5,552 nt of DNA, taken from NCBI GenBank assembly GCA_017412325.1, contig JAFPYE010000049.1:1-5552 (forward strand). Reading direction: 5' to 3'. Under the pieces are notes generated by a model. The model made no database searches. It worked only from the letters and a program-made list of their open reading frames with translations, and had not been told where the DNA came from. The position numbers and the translations under genes are program-made. Below, piece by piece: positions 1-4,693 of the stretch. The DNA is from Kiritimatiellia bacterium (GTDB lineage Bacteria > Verrucomicrobiota > Kiritimatiellia > RFP12 > UBA1067). Every line of letters starts with the position of its first letter. Positions within the stretch are counted from its first letter, which is position 1.

Positions 1-133
1 CCGCGCCACCGACCATCAGCGCCCGCCCGCCCGCCGCGCGCACGAGCCGGGCGATGTCCAGCGCCGCCGCGCGCACCTCGCCGTCGAGCGCGGCCATCAG
101 CCGTCCGTTCAGAAGTTCCGGCACCTGTTCCAT
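1..133 (-). CDS. N-terminal fragment of a probable CCA-adding tRNA nucleotidyltransferase / poly(A) polymerase family protein (cut by window edge)
   Basis: An open frame starts at the ATG at 133-131 and runs 44 codons off the left edge without a stop. It begins MEQVPELLNGRLMAALDG and ends in GGRALMVGGA. A hydrophobic strand followed by VGG-A, about 40 residues in, is how the head domain of class II CCA-adding enzymes and poly(A) polymerases starts (usual pattern: a hydrophobic strand, then VGGxVRD). These enzymes add or repair the 3' CCA of tRNAs in the cytoplasm. The catalytic aspartates would lie outside the window, so the family call is inference. No Shine-Dalgarno precedes this ATG, and a promoter lies immediately upstream. 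The ATG at codon 13 (97-95) is an alternative start, with a weak GGA six bases ahead. The gene is separated from the hisG unit by a terminator and so is probably its own transcription unit. Confidence 0.55.
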   Translation of the reverse strand, partial: MEQVPELLNGRLMAALDGEVRAAALDIARLVRAAGGRALMVGGA

Positions 134-142
134 ACGGCGGAT

Positions 143-171
143 ATTATACGAAATCCCGCCGCCGCCTTCAA
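143..171 (-). promoter_or_regulatory. Sigma70-type promoter for the left-edge gene
   Basis: Read on the minus strand, TTGAAG (171-166) is followed by exactly 17 bases and then a perfect TATAAT (148-143). The -35 matches the TTGACA consensus at four of six positions. Only nine bases (142-134) separate the -10 from the first ATG at 133. The expected start of transcription, near 136, leaves essentially no leader. The promoter sits just downstream of the terminator of the preceding hisG unit, which supports it as a real transcription boundary. Confidence 0.7.
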
Positions 172-183
172 GCGTCCGCGCAC

Positions 184-216
184 AAGCAAAAGGCCCGGCT
201 CGTGCGAGCCAGGCCT
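184..216 (-). terminator. Rho-independent terminator of the hisG unit
   Basis: An inverted repeat pairs 191-195 with 212-216 and 197-201 with 206-210, with one C/A mismatch (196/211) and a four-base loop. On the minus strand the stem is followed by a T-rich tail, TTTTGCTT. It lies 20 bases past the stop codon of the 29-codon gene and before the promoter of the next gene, so it should end the hisG transcript. The tail on the plus strand is poor, so it looks one-directional. Confidence 0.8.
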
Positions 217-235
217 CTTGTCGGCGACGAACGCC

Positions 236-325
236 TTATTTGTTCTTGTGGCGCTGCGCCTTCATGCGCTTGTCGTATTTATGCTTCGACATTTTTTTGC
301 GCCTTTTCTTCTTGATGGATCCCAT
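236..325 (-). CDS. 29-residue AURKAIP1/COX24 (DUF1713) domain protein, probable small ribosomal protein of the bS22/mS38 type
   Basis: The ATG at 325-323 opens 29 codons ending in TAA (238-236). GAAGGAG lies about eight bases upstream, a strong Shine-Dalgarno. The product starts MGSIKKKRRKKMSKHKY and continues with further Lys, Arg and His; about half its residues are basic. A KKRRKKM.KHKY.K core is the hallmark of the AURKAIP1/COX24 C-terminal domain (DUF1713). Its known members include mitochondrial ribosomal protein mS38 and the short bacterial protein bS22 seen in mycobacterial 30S subunits. By analogy it would bind rRNA in the small subunit; that role is inference. It lies 51 bases after hisG with no terminator between, so it is probably co-transcribed with hisG. 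Lysine is encoded by a mix of AAA and AAG, whereas the neighbours strongly prefer AAG, and there is an A7 run at codons 10-12. It is short enough to be skipped by gene callers. Confidence 0.85.
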   Translation of the reverse strand: MGSIKKKRRKKMSKHKYDKRMKAQRHKNK

Positions 326-376
326 GGGTTTTTCTCCTTCGTTGTTGGGCCCGGGTAGCTAGTCCGGGTTTCTGAC

Positions 377-1246
377 TCAGAAAATGATCTTGTTGAGCGG
401 CACCTCGATGATGCCCGTCGCGCCCGCCTTGATGAGCTGCGGGATGAGGTCGCGCACCTTCTTCTCCTCGACCACCGTCTCGATGGCGTGCCACTCGGGG
501 TCGTTCAACCGGTTCACGGTCGGCGCATGCAGCGCGGGCAGCACCTTGACGACCTTCGCGAGCGCCTTCGCGGGCGCGTTGCACTTGAGGAGCACCTGCC
601 GCTGCGCCTGCAGCGCGCCCGTCAGGAGCATCTTCAGCTGCTCCAGCTTCGCGCGCTTGGCCGCGTTCTTCCAGCTCTTCTTGTTGGCAACCAGCCGCGT
701 CGTGGACGTGAGGATCGTGTCGACGATGCGGAGGTTGTTCGCGCGGAGCGACGAGCCCGTCTCCGTCAGGTCCACGATGGCGTCCACCAGCTCCGGCGCC
801 TTCACCTCGGTCGCGCCCCAGCTGAACTCGACGTCCGCCTTGACGCCGTGCTCCTTCAGGTAGCGCTTGGTCAGCCCGATCGCCTCGGTCGAGATGCGCT
901 TGCCGTTCAGGTCCTTGACCGTCTTGATCTTGGAATCGTTCGGCACCGCCAGCACCCAGCGCACGGGGTTGCTCGTCGCCTTGGAGTAGTTGAGCTCGCA
1001 GACCTCGTGCACGTCGCTGCCGTTCTCGTAGACCCAGTCGTAGCCGCAGATGCCCGCGTCGAGAAGCCCGAGCTCCACGTAGCGACTCATTTCCTGCGGC
1101 CGCAGGAGGCGGCACTTGATGTCCTCGTCGTCAATCGACGGAATGTAGCTGCGGCTGGAGCAGGACACGTTGAACCCCGCGCGCTTGAAGAGCGCGAAGG
1201 TCGATTCCTGCAAGCTGCCTTTCGGTAGACCTAATACGATTGCCAT
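377..1246 (-). CDS. hisG: ATP phosphoribosyltransferase, long form (HisG)
   Basis: HisG catalyses the first step of histidine synthesis in the cytoplasm: ATP plus PRPP gives phosphoribosyl-ATP. The protein has 289 residues, the length of the long form, which carries its own regulatory C-terminal domain and needs no HisZ. Visible marks are the N-terminal GLPKGSLQE (residues 6-14), the DAGICGYDW segment (63-71), and the PRPP-binding stretch [13 protein letters not shown] (159-171). The HisG_C, ACT-like domain fills about residues 215-289, with [12 protein letters not shown] (236-247) and [10 protein letters not shown] (275-284). Long-form enzymes are inhibited by histidine through this domain. 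The ATG at 1246-1244 is preceded by GGAAGAAG, a usable Shine-Dalgarno. No other his gene is in the window. The gene has its own promoter after the rplL terminator and occupies the place where rpoB is normally found. Confidence 0.97.
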   Translation of the reverse strand: MAIVLGLPKGSLQESTFALFKRAGFNVSCSSRSYIPSIDDEDIKCRLLRPQEMSRYVELGLLDAGICGYDWVYENGSDVHEVCELNYSKATSNPVRWVLAVPNDSKIKTVKDLNGKRISTEAIGLTKRYLKEHGVKADVEFSWGATEVKAPELVDAIVDLTETGSSLRANNLRIVDTILTSTTRLVANKKSWKNAAKRAKLEQLKMLLTGALQAQRQVLLKCNAPAKALAKVVKVLPALHAPTVNRLNDPEWHAIETVVEEKKVRDLIPQLIKAGATGIIEVPLNKIIF

Positions 1247-1277
1247 TTCTTCTTCCGTTTTCGGTTAAAGTTTTGAA

Positions 1278-1307
1278 AGTATATCATAAATCGCCCCAAC
1301 CTGTCCA
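1278..1307 (-). promoter_or_regulatory. Promoter of the hisG unit (extended -10)
   Basis: On the minus strand TGGACA (1307-1302, five of six to consensus) is followed by 18 bases and then TATACT (1283-1278, five of six). A TG one base before the -10 makes it an extended -10. Transcription should start near 1271, giving a leader of about 25 bases that holds the hisG Shine-Dalgarno. The leader is too short for a histidine attenuator or leader peptide, and no run of His codons is present. The AT-rich stretch stands out from the GC-rich surroundings. Confidence 0.75.
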
Positions 1308-1326
1308 CCAGCTCGCCCGCGCGGCG

Positions 1327-1365
1327 AAAAAAAGCGGCGCGGCAGAAGTGCCGCGCCAGCTTTTT
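1327..1365 (-). terminator. Strong Rho-independent terminator after rplL, possibly bidirectional
   Basis: A perfect 9-base-pair stem (1336-1344 with 1349-1357) and a four-base loop are followed on the minus strand by seven T (1333-1327). On the plus strand five T (1361-1365) follow, so it could also stop antisense transcription. It lies 22-60 bases past the rplL stop and just ahead of the hisG promoter, and so closes the ribosomal-protein operon. A second small inverted repeat, TTCGG/CCGAA (1364-1368 with 1374-1378), sits between it and rplL. Confidence 0.9.
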
Positions 1366-1386
1366 CGGGAATTCCGAAGGGCGGTC

Positions 1387-1752
1387 TTACTTGACCTCGA
1401 CTTCGGCGCCGGCCTTCTTGAGCTGCTCGGCGATCTTCTCGGCCTCGTCCTTCGCGATGGCTTCCTTGACCTTCTTGGGCGCGCCGTCGACCATGTCCTT
1501 GGCGTCCTTCAGGCCCAGGCCCGTGATCGCGCGGATCTCCTTGATGACCGCGATCTTGTTCGCACCGGCGGCCTTGAGGATGACGTCGAACTCCGTCTTC
1601 TCTTCGGCGGGAGCCGCACCGGCGGCCGGGCCTGCGACGGCGACGGCGGCAGCGGCGGAAACGCCCCACGCCTCTTCGAGCGCCTTGACGAGTTCGTTGA
1701 TCTCCAGGACGGTCTTGCCCGAGAGTTCCTTGATGATTTCTTCGTTTGTCAT
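1387..1752 (-). CDS. rplL: 50S ribosomal protein L7/L12 (bL12)
   Basis: bL12 forms the multi-copy stalk of the large subunit that recruits EF-Tu, EF-G and other translational GTPases. The 121 residues have the standard layout: an N-terminal helical dimerisation domain that binds L10 (about 1-32, with [13 protein letters not shown]), an Ala/Gly/Pro-rich hinge (about 33-52), and a compact C-terminal domain (about 53-121). The C-terminal domain contains [13 protein letters not shown], the KIAVIKEIR segment and the factor-binding [16 protein letters not shown] (77-92). Length and sequence are ordinary for the family. The ATG at 1752-1750 has AAAGGA about nine bases upstream. It lies 57 bases after rplJ, the widest spacing among rplK, rplA, rplJ and rplL, and that gap holds a hairpin. 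A terminator follows instead of rpoB. Confidence 0.98.
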   Translation of the reverse strand: MTNEEIIKELSGKTVLEINELVKALEEAWGVSAAAAVAVAGPAAGAAPAEEKTEFDVILKAAGANKIAVIKEIRAITGLGLKDAKDMVDGAPKKVKEAIAKDEAEKIAEQLKKAGAEVEVK

Positions 1753-1775
1753 TGTTGTTTTCCTTTTTAGTTCAA

Positions 1776-1799
1776 CCTGCGGCGTGTTCCATCCGCAGG
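1776..1799 (-). promoter_or_regulatory. Hairpin between rplJ and rplL
   Basis: CCTGCGG (1776-1782) and CCGCAGG (1793-1799) form a perfect 7-base-pair stem with a 10-base loop. It lies between the rplJ stop and the rplL ribosome-binding site. On the minus strand the next bases are TTGAACTAAAAAGGA, not a T run, so it is not a classical terminator. Because L12 is needed in several copies per L10, a structure here could protect or separate the rplL message; that role is inference. Confidence 0.5.
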
Positions 1800-1809
1800 A
1801 AATCGGTTG

Positions 1810-2316
1810 TTACGCGGCGGGAGCGGCCTCGCCGCCTTCCTTCTTGGCCTTTTCGGACAGGACGCGCGCCAGGCGGGTCGCCGGCTCCTTGAGGAGCATG
1901 AGCAACGTCGCGCGGAGCTCGTTCTTGCCGGGCACCTTCGAGAGCGCCTCGACCATCGCGGCATCGACGATCTTGTTGTCGTAGTCGGCGCCCTTGACGG
2001 CGGCCTTGCCGCCCGACGCCTTCACGAACTCCATGATCGCCTTCGCGACCGCCGTCGGCTCGCCGTGACCGGTCACGATCGCGGTGGTGCCGCTCAGCAT
2101 CGCGTTCACGTCGTCCGACCAGCCCTTCTCCTTCGCGACCTTCGCGAGGTAGGTGTTCTTGACGACGAGGAGGCGGCTGTCGACCTTGCGGAGGTCGCCG
2201 CGCAGCTTCGCGAGCTGGGCAACGGTCACGCCGCCGTGGTTGACGATGAAGCAGTAGTCGGAGTCCTTGACGCGCTCGACCACTTCGTTCAGGATCGCAA
2301 TCTTCTCAATTCTCAT
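1810..2316 (-). CDS. rplJ: 50S ribosomal protein L10 (uL10)
   Basis: uL10 is the base of the L7/L12 stalk: its N-terminal domain binds 23S rRNA beside L11 and its C-terminal helix carries L12 dimers. The 168 residues match the usual bacterial length. Recognisable parts are the N-terminal helix MRIEKIAILNEVVERVK, the FIVNHGGVTVAQLAKLRGDLR strand and helix (residues 23-43), LLVVKNTYLAKVA (49-61), and the long C-terminal helix (about 133-161) ending in an Ala/Gly-rich tail. The ATG at 2316-2314 has a near-perfect Shine-Dalgarno, AAAGGAGG, eight bases upstream. That Shine-Dalgarno overlaps the TAA stop of rplA, so the two are probably translationally coupled. Only 14 bases separate it from rplA, leaving no room for the long L10-binding leader seen in E. 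coli. Confidence 0.97.
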   Translation of the reverse strand: MRIEKIAILNEVVERVKDSDYCFIVNHGGVTVAQLAKLRGDLRKVDSRLLVVKNTYLAKVAKEKGWSDDVNAMLSGTTAIVTGHGEPTAVAKAIMEFVKASGGKAAVKGADYDNKIVDAAMVEALSKVPGKNELRATLLMLLKEPATRLARVLSEKAKKEGGEAAPAA

Positions 2317-2330
2317 GGTGAGTGCCTCCT

Positions 2331-3023
2331 TTACTCGGCATCCGCCGCGGCGATCACGGGCACGCCGACGCCCATCGTGGAGGAGATCGTGACGGACTGG
2401 ATATAGACGCCCTTGACCGTCGCCGGCTTCGCCGCGTTGACCGCCGCGATGACCGCCTTGACGTTCTGGACGAGCTTCTCCGCGTCAAACGAGCGTTTGC
2501 CCGCGACGACGGCGACGTTGCCGGTCTTGTCCATGCGGAAGTCGACCTTGCCGCCCTTCGCCTCCTTGACCGCCGTGGCGACGTCGTCCGTCACCGTGCC
2601 GGTCTTCGGGTTCGGCATGAGGCCGCGCGGGCCGAGGATGCGCGCGCACTTGCGCACTTCCTTCATCGCCTCGACGGTCGCGACCGCGACGTCGAAATCG
2701 CACCAGCCCTCCTTGGTGATCTTCTCGATCAGGTCCGCCATGCCGACGAAATCGGCGCCCGCCGCCTTCGCGGCCTCCGCCTGCTCGCCGCCCGCGAACA
2801 CCGCCACCTTGACGGTCTTGCCCGAGCCGTTGGGGAGCTTGACGACGCCGCGCACGGCGGTATCGCCCTTCGTGAGCCCCTTGCCGAGGCAGAAGTAGAC
2901 GTCCACCGTCTCGTCGAACTTCGCGCCGGGGTTCGCCTTGACGAACTTGACGGCCTCTTCGATGCTGACGGGCTTCTTGGGCGCCTTCTTCAGCGCGTTG
3001 AAATACTTCTTGCCGTGCTTCAT
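2331..3023 (-). CDS. rplA: 50S ribosomal protein L1 (uL1)
   Basis: uL1 forms the mobile L1 stalk that helps release deacylated tRNA from the E site, and in many bacteria it represses its own operon. The protein has 230 residues, against about 230-235 in the family. The signature [16 protein letters not shown] is at residues 129-144, with [13 protein letters not shown] (57-69), the second-domain strand VKVAVFAGG (71-79), and a C-terminal domain I return ([15 protein letters not shown], 204-218). The ATG at 3023-3021 overlaps the rplK stop as ATGA, and GAGGTGG inside the end of rplK serves as Shine-Dalgarno, so translation is probably coupled to L11. Its TAA stop is part of the rplJ ribosome-binding site. 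Confidence 0.97.
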   Translation of the reverse strand: MKHGKKYFNALKKAPKKPVSIEEAVKFVKANPGAKFDETVDVYFCLGKGLTKGDTAVRGVVKLPNGSGKTVKVAVFAGGEQAEAAKAAGADFVGMADLIEKITKEGWCDFDVAVATVEAMKEVRKCARILGPRGLMPNPKTGTVTDDVATAVKEAKGGKVDFRMDKTGNVAVVAGKRSFDAEKLVQNVKAVIAAVNAAKPATVKGVYIQSVTISSTMGVGVPVIAAADAE

Positions 3024-3445
3024 TCGACCACCTCGATTCCCATGTTGCGCGCGGTGCCGGCGATCATGCGCACGGCGGCCTCGGCGTCTTCGGTGTTGAG
3101 GTCGGCCTTCTTCATCTCGACGATCTTGAGGAGCTGGGCCTTGGTGACCTTGCCGACCTTGTTCTTGTTGGGAACGCCGCTGCCCTTGGCGAGACCGGCT
3201 TCCTTCTTCAGGAGCACCGACGCCGGCGGCGACTTGAACTGCAGCGAGAAGCTGCGGTCCTGGTAGACCGTGATGATCACGGGGATGACGAGACCGGCGT
3301 CCTTCGCCGTCTTCGCGTTGAACTCCTTGCAGAACTGCATGATGTTGACACCTGCAGAACCCAAGGCGGGGCCGACGGGCGGTGCGGGGTTCGCAGCGCC
3401 GGCCGGGATTTGGAGCTTGACAACTCCAGTTACCTTCTTGGCCAT
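3020..3445 (-). CDS. rplK: 50S ribosomal protein L11 (uL11)
   Basis: uL11 binds the GTPase-associated centre of 23S rRNA and is needed for factor function and, where present, RelA activation. The 141 residues equal the E. coli length. The N-terminal domain shows [23 protein letters not shown] (residues 7-29), with the proline-rich helix linked to thiostrepton-type binding, then [15 protein letters not shown] (32-46) and [20 protein letters not shown] (65-84). The C-terminal rRNA-binding domain has VGKVTKAQL (97-105) and [12 protein letters not shown] (128-139). The start at 3445-3443 gives the canonical MAKKV. An AAGG about eleven bases upstream is a modest Shine-Dalgarno. The 73-base gap ahead of it holds a structured leader. 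Confidence 0.98.
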   Translation of the reverse strand: MAKKVTGVVKLQIPAGAANPAPPVGPALGSAGVNIMQFCKEFNAKTAKDAGLVIPVIITVYQDRSFSLQFKSPPASVLLKKEAGLAKGSGVPNKNKVGKVTKAQLLKIVEMKKADLNTEDAEAAVRMIAGTARNMGIEVVE

Positions 3446-3464
3446 TTGCCTTTACCTTTTTTCG

Positions 3465-3507
3465 TGCGGCTCCTCCCGGGGATCCCTCCCGGTGCGAACG
3501 GACCGCA
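3465..3507 (-). promoter_or_regulatory. Structured leader ahead of rplK, candidate L1 autoregulation site
   Basis: In the nusG-rplK gap an outer stem, TGCGG/CCGCA (3465-3469 with 3503-3507), encloses an inner stem, CCCGG-type (3476-3480 with 3488-3492), with a seven-base loop. The purine-rich word CCGGGAGG on the minus strand occurs twice, 13 bases apart (3492-3485 and 3479-3472). No T run follows, so this is not a terminator. In E. coli, L1 represses rplKA by binding just ahead of rplK, so the position fits such a site. I cannot match the L1-binding fold in detail. Confidence 0.35.
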
Positions 3508-3518
3508 AAACCTGCCGT

Positions 3519-4124
3519 TTACTTGGCTTCCTCGAAGATGTCCTGCACGGCCACCTTCTCGACCTGCCAGTATTCGACGTCGACTTGGACCTTGCGGTTG
3601 AAGATGTTGACCTCAACCTTGAGTTTGCCCTTGTCGGGATCCACCATTGAAACCTGGCCCGTCAAACCCATGAACGCGCCATCGGTAATCTTGACCGTCT
3701 CCTCGACGGCGAAATTGATCTTCGGACGCTCCGCCGCCGGCGCACCCGCCGGACGGTCGCTCAGAATCGCGTCCACTTCGCTCTGCTTCAGCGGCATCGG
3801 GCGGTCGCTGCCGACGAACCCGATCACGCCCGGCGTCTCGCGCAGGAACTGCCACGTGCGCTCGTAGATTGCCCGGCGGCCGCTCTCGTCCACGCCGCGC
3901 GCCTCGTCATACAGCGCCAGCTCGCACAGGAGGTAACCCGGGAACACGCGGCGGGTGACCGTGCGCTTCTTGCCGTCCTTCTTCTCGGTCACCTTCTCGG
4001 TCGGGATCACGCACCGGCCGATGTAGTCCTCCATCCGCTCGATCTTGACGCGCGCCTCGATCGACTTGTGCGCCTTGGACTCCTGGCCCGTGAGCGTGTG
4101 AAGGACAAACCACTGCTTTTCCAT
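3519..4124 (-). CDS. nusG: Transcription termination/antitermination factor NusG
   Basis: NusG binds RNA polymerase across the cleft, aids processivity and Rho action, and links polymerase to ribosomal protein S10. The protein has 201 residues, against about 181 in E. coli. The NGN domain covers about residues 1-122, with KQWFVLHTLTGQE (3-15), MEDYIGRCVIPTEKV (31-45), RRVFPGYLLCEL (58-69), RETPGVIGFVG (95-105) and SEVDAIL (115-121). A linker (about 122-140) leads to the C-terminal KOW domain (about 141-192), with VKITDGAFMGLTGQV (144-158) and KGKLKVEVNIFNR (165-177). About 15 extra residues sit inside the NGN domain near 73-88. The ATG at 4124-4122 has AAGGGGG upstream, and the TAA of secE lies against that Shine-Dalgarno, so the pair is probably coupled. 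Confidence 0.97.
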   Translation of the reverse strand: MEKQWFVLHTLTGQESKAHKSIEARVKIERMEDYIGRCVIPTEKVTEKKDGKKRTVTRRVFPGYLLCELALYDEARGVDESGRRAIYERTWQFLRETPGVIGFVGSDRPMPLKQSEVDAILSDRPAGAPAAERPKINFAVEETVKITDGAFMGLTGQVSMVDPDKGKLKVEVNIFNRKVQVDVEYWQVEKVAVQDIFEEAK

Positions 4125-4136
4125 CGTCCGCCCCCC

Positions 4137-4328
4137 TTAGCCCTTGATCAGATTGAGGCAGAACTCAATCGCCTTGTCACACACGAGCGTCGTCACGGCA
4201 AGGATGAAAATGAACGAGATGACGACCAGCGTCGACTCCCAGAGCTCACGCTTGCCCGGCCAGGTGACGCGCTTCGCTTCCGCGCCCACGCCCGTCAGGT
4301 ATTCCTTCGTCTTCTTTGCAACGTCCAT
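4137..4328 (-). CDS. secE: Preprotein translocase subunit SecE
   Basis: SecE is the small clamp subunit of the SecYEG channel in the inner membrane. The 63 residues are typical of single-span bacterial SecE. The amphipathic and conserved region reads EAKRVTWPGKRELWEST (residues 17-33), matching the family core KKVxWPxxxE. One membrane helix follows (about 34-57). I chose the ATG at 4328-4326 because GGAG (4340-4337) lies eight bases ahead of it. The in-frame GTG at 4337 would add three residues, but it overlaps that Shine-Dalgarno and is a poor start. The stop is 12 bases before nusG. Upstream lies the tRNA-Trp gene. Once the tRNA is cut out, the secE-nusG message would keep a leader of only about 17 bases. 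Confidence 0.96.
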   Translation of the reverse strand: MDVAKKTKEYLTGVGAEAKRVTWPGKRELWESTLVVISFIFILAVTTLVCDKAIEFCLNLIKG

Positions 4329-4336
4329 CTTCTTCA

Positions 4337-4340
4337 CTCC
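4337..4340 (-). promoter_or_regulatory. secE Shine-Dalgarno that decides the start
   Basis: GGAG on the minus strand lies eight bases ahead of the ATG at 4328 and overlaps the possible GTG start at 4337, which favours the ATG. It is also only five bases from the encoded 3' CCA of the tRNA, so the ribosome site survives tRNA 3' cutting by a narrow margin. Confidence 0.7.
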
Positions 4341-4345
4341 GTTGT

Positions 4346-4419
4346 TGGCAGGGTAGGAGGGAATCGAACCCCCATAGGCGGTTTTGGAGACCGCTGCACT
4401 GCCATTGTGCTACTACCCT
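4346..4419 (-). tRNA. trnW: tRNA-Trp (anticodon CCA), 3' CCA encoded
   Basis: Read on the minus strand, the cloverleaf is complete. The acceptor AGGGTAG (4419-4413) pairs with CTACCCT (4356-4350), the D stem is GCAC/GTGC, and the anticodon stem GCGGT/ACCGC encloses the loop CTCCAAA with anticodon CCA. The T stem GGGGG/CCCTC (one G-T pair) encloses TTCGATT. The discriminator is G, as expected for bacterial tRNA-Trp, and CCA is encoded at 4348-4346. It sits 13 bases after rpmG and 17 before secE, a position known in many bacterial tuf-secE-nusG clusters, so it must be cut out of the shared transcript. Confidence 0.97.
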
Positions 4420-4432
4420 AGTGTCTGGAAAC

Positions 4433-4582
4433 TCACTTCGTTTCCTTGTGGGTCGTGCGCTTGCGGCAGCTCGGGCAGAACTTCACCTTCTCCAGACGCT
4501 CGGTCATCGTCTTCTTGTTCCGGGTCGAGGTGTAGTTCCGGCGCTTGCAGTCACCGCACGCCAAAATCGCAAGATCACGCAT
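4433..4582 (-). CDS. rpmG: 50S ribosomal protein L33 (bL33), zinc-binding form
   Basis: bL33 is a small protein of the large subunit near the E site. From ATG at 4582-4580 to TGA at 4435-4433 the frame has 49 codons, the usual length. The sequence starts MRDLAILACGDCKRRNYTST and continues through the family core NKKT, LEKVKFCPSC and TTHKETK. Four cysteines (9, 12, 36, 39) in two CxxC pairs make this the zinc-ribbon (C+) form, which many bacteria replace with a cysteine-free copy when zinc is short. The start has only a weak AGAAGA-type Shine-Dalgarno, and the bases just ahead of the ATG can pair with the region after tuf. Order tuf-rpmG-trnW-secE is standard. Confidence 0.96.
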   Translation of the reverse strand: MRDLAILACGDCKRRNYTSTRNKKTMTERLEKVKFCPSCRKRTTHKETK

Positions 4583-4685
4583 TGTCTTCTACTCTTCTTC
4601 GTCGGTCTTTCGTTCGAGCCCGCCCGCCGCCCCCGCCCGACCACTGGCAGGCCGGGGCTGACGGGCTGAGCATCTCACAGAAGAC
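4583..4685 (-). promoter_or_regulatory. Structured tuf-rpmG intergenic region with a long-range inverted repeat at the rpmG start
   Basis: GTCTTCT (minus strand 4685-4679, just after tuf) is an exact inverted repeat of AGAAGAC (4589-4583), which touches the rpmG ATG and covers its weak Shine-Dalgarno. The enclosed 89 bases are very GC-rich and can form further stems, including AGCCCG/CGGGCT and GCCCC/GGGGC-type pairings. No T run follows, so it is not a terminator. It could lower rpmG translation relative to tuf or guide mRNA cutting; both are inference. Confidence 0.35.
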
Positions 4686-4693
4686 TGTTGTCT

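Noticed and set aside
350..368. Hairpin between hisG and the 29-codon gene as a terminator
   Set aside because: The stem is only five base pairs (350-354 with 364-368) and no T run follows on either strand in a suitable position; read-through into the small gene is more likely.
488..1228. Long open frame on the plus strand opposite hisG (246 codons)
   Set aside because: It is a GC-rich antisense shadow of hisG, Arg/Leu/Val-biased, with no ribosome site or family motif, while the minus frame is unmistakably HisG.
1247..1277. Histidine attenuator or leader peptide ahead of hisG
   Set aside because: The leader is only about 25 bases, with no run of His codons and no alternative hairpins; the upstream hairpin belongs to rplL and precedes the promoter.
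2322..3266. 314-codon plus-strand frame across rplA and part of rplK
   Set aside because: It spans two real, overlapping genes on the other strand and is rich in Asp, Arg and Leu from reversed GC-rich codons. No motif or Shine-Dalgarno supports it.
4335..4337. GTG as the start of secE (66 residues)
   Set aside because: It overlaps the only good Shine-Dalgarno (GGAG at 4340-4337), which is correctly spaced for the ATG at 4328 instead.
4316..4669. Plus-strand frame covering the tRNA and rpmG
   Set aside because: It overlaps a complete tRNA-Trp and a clear L33 gene, and its product is low-complexity and without recognisable family motifs.
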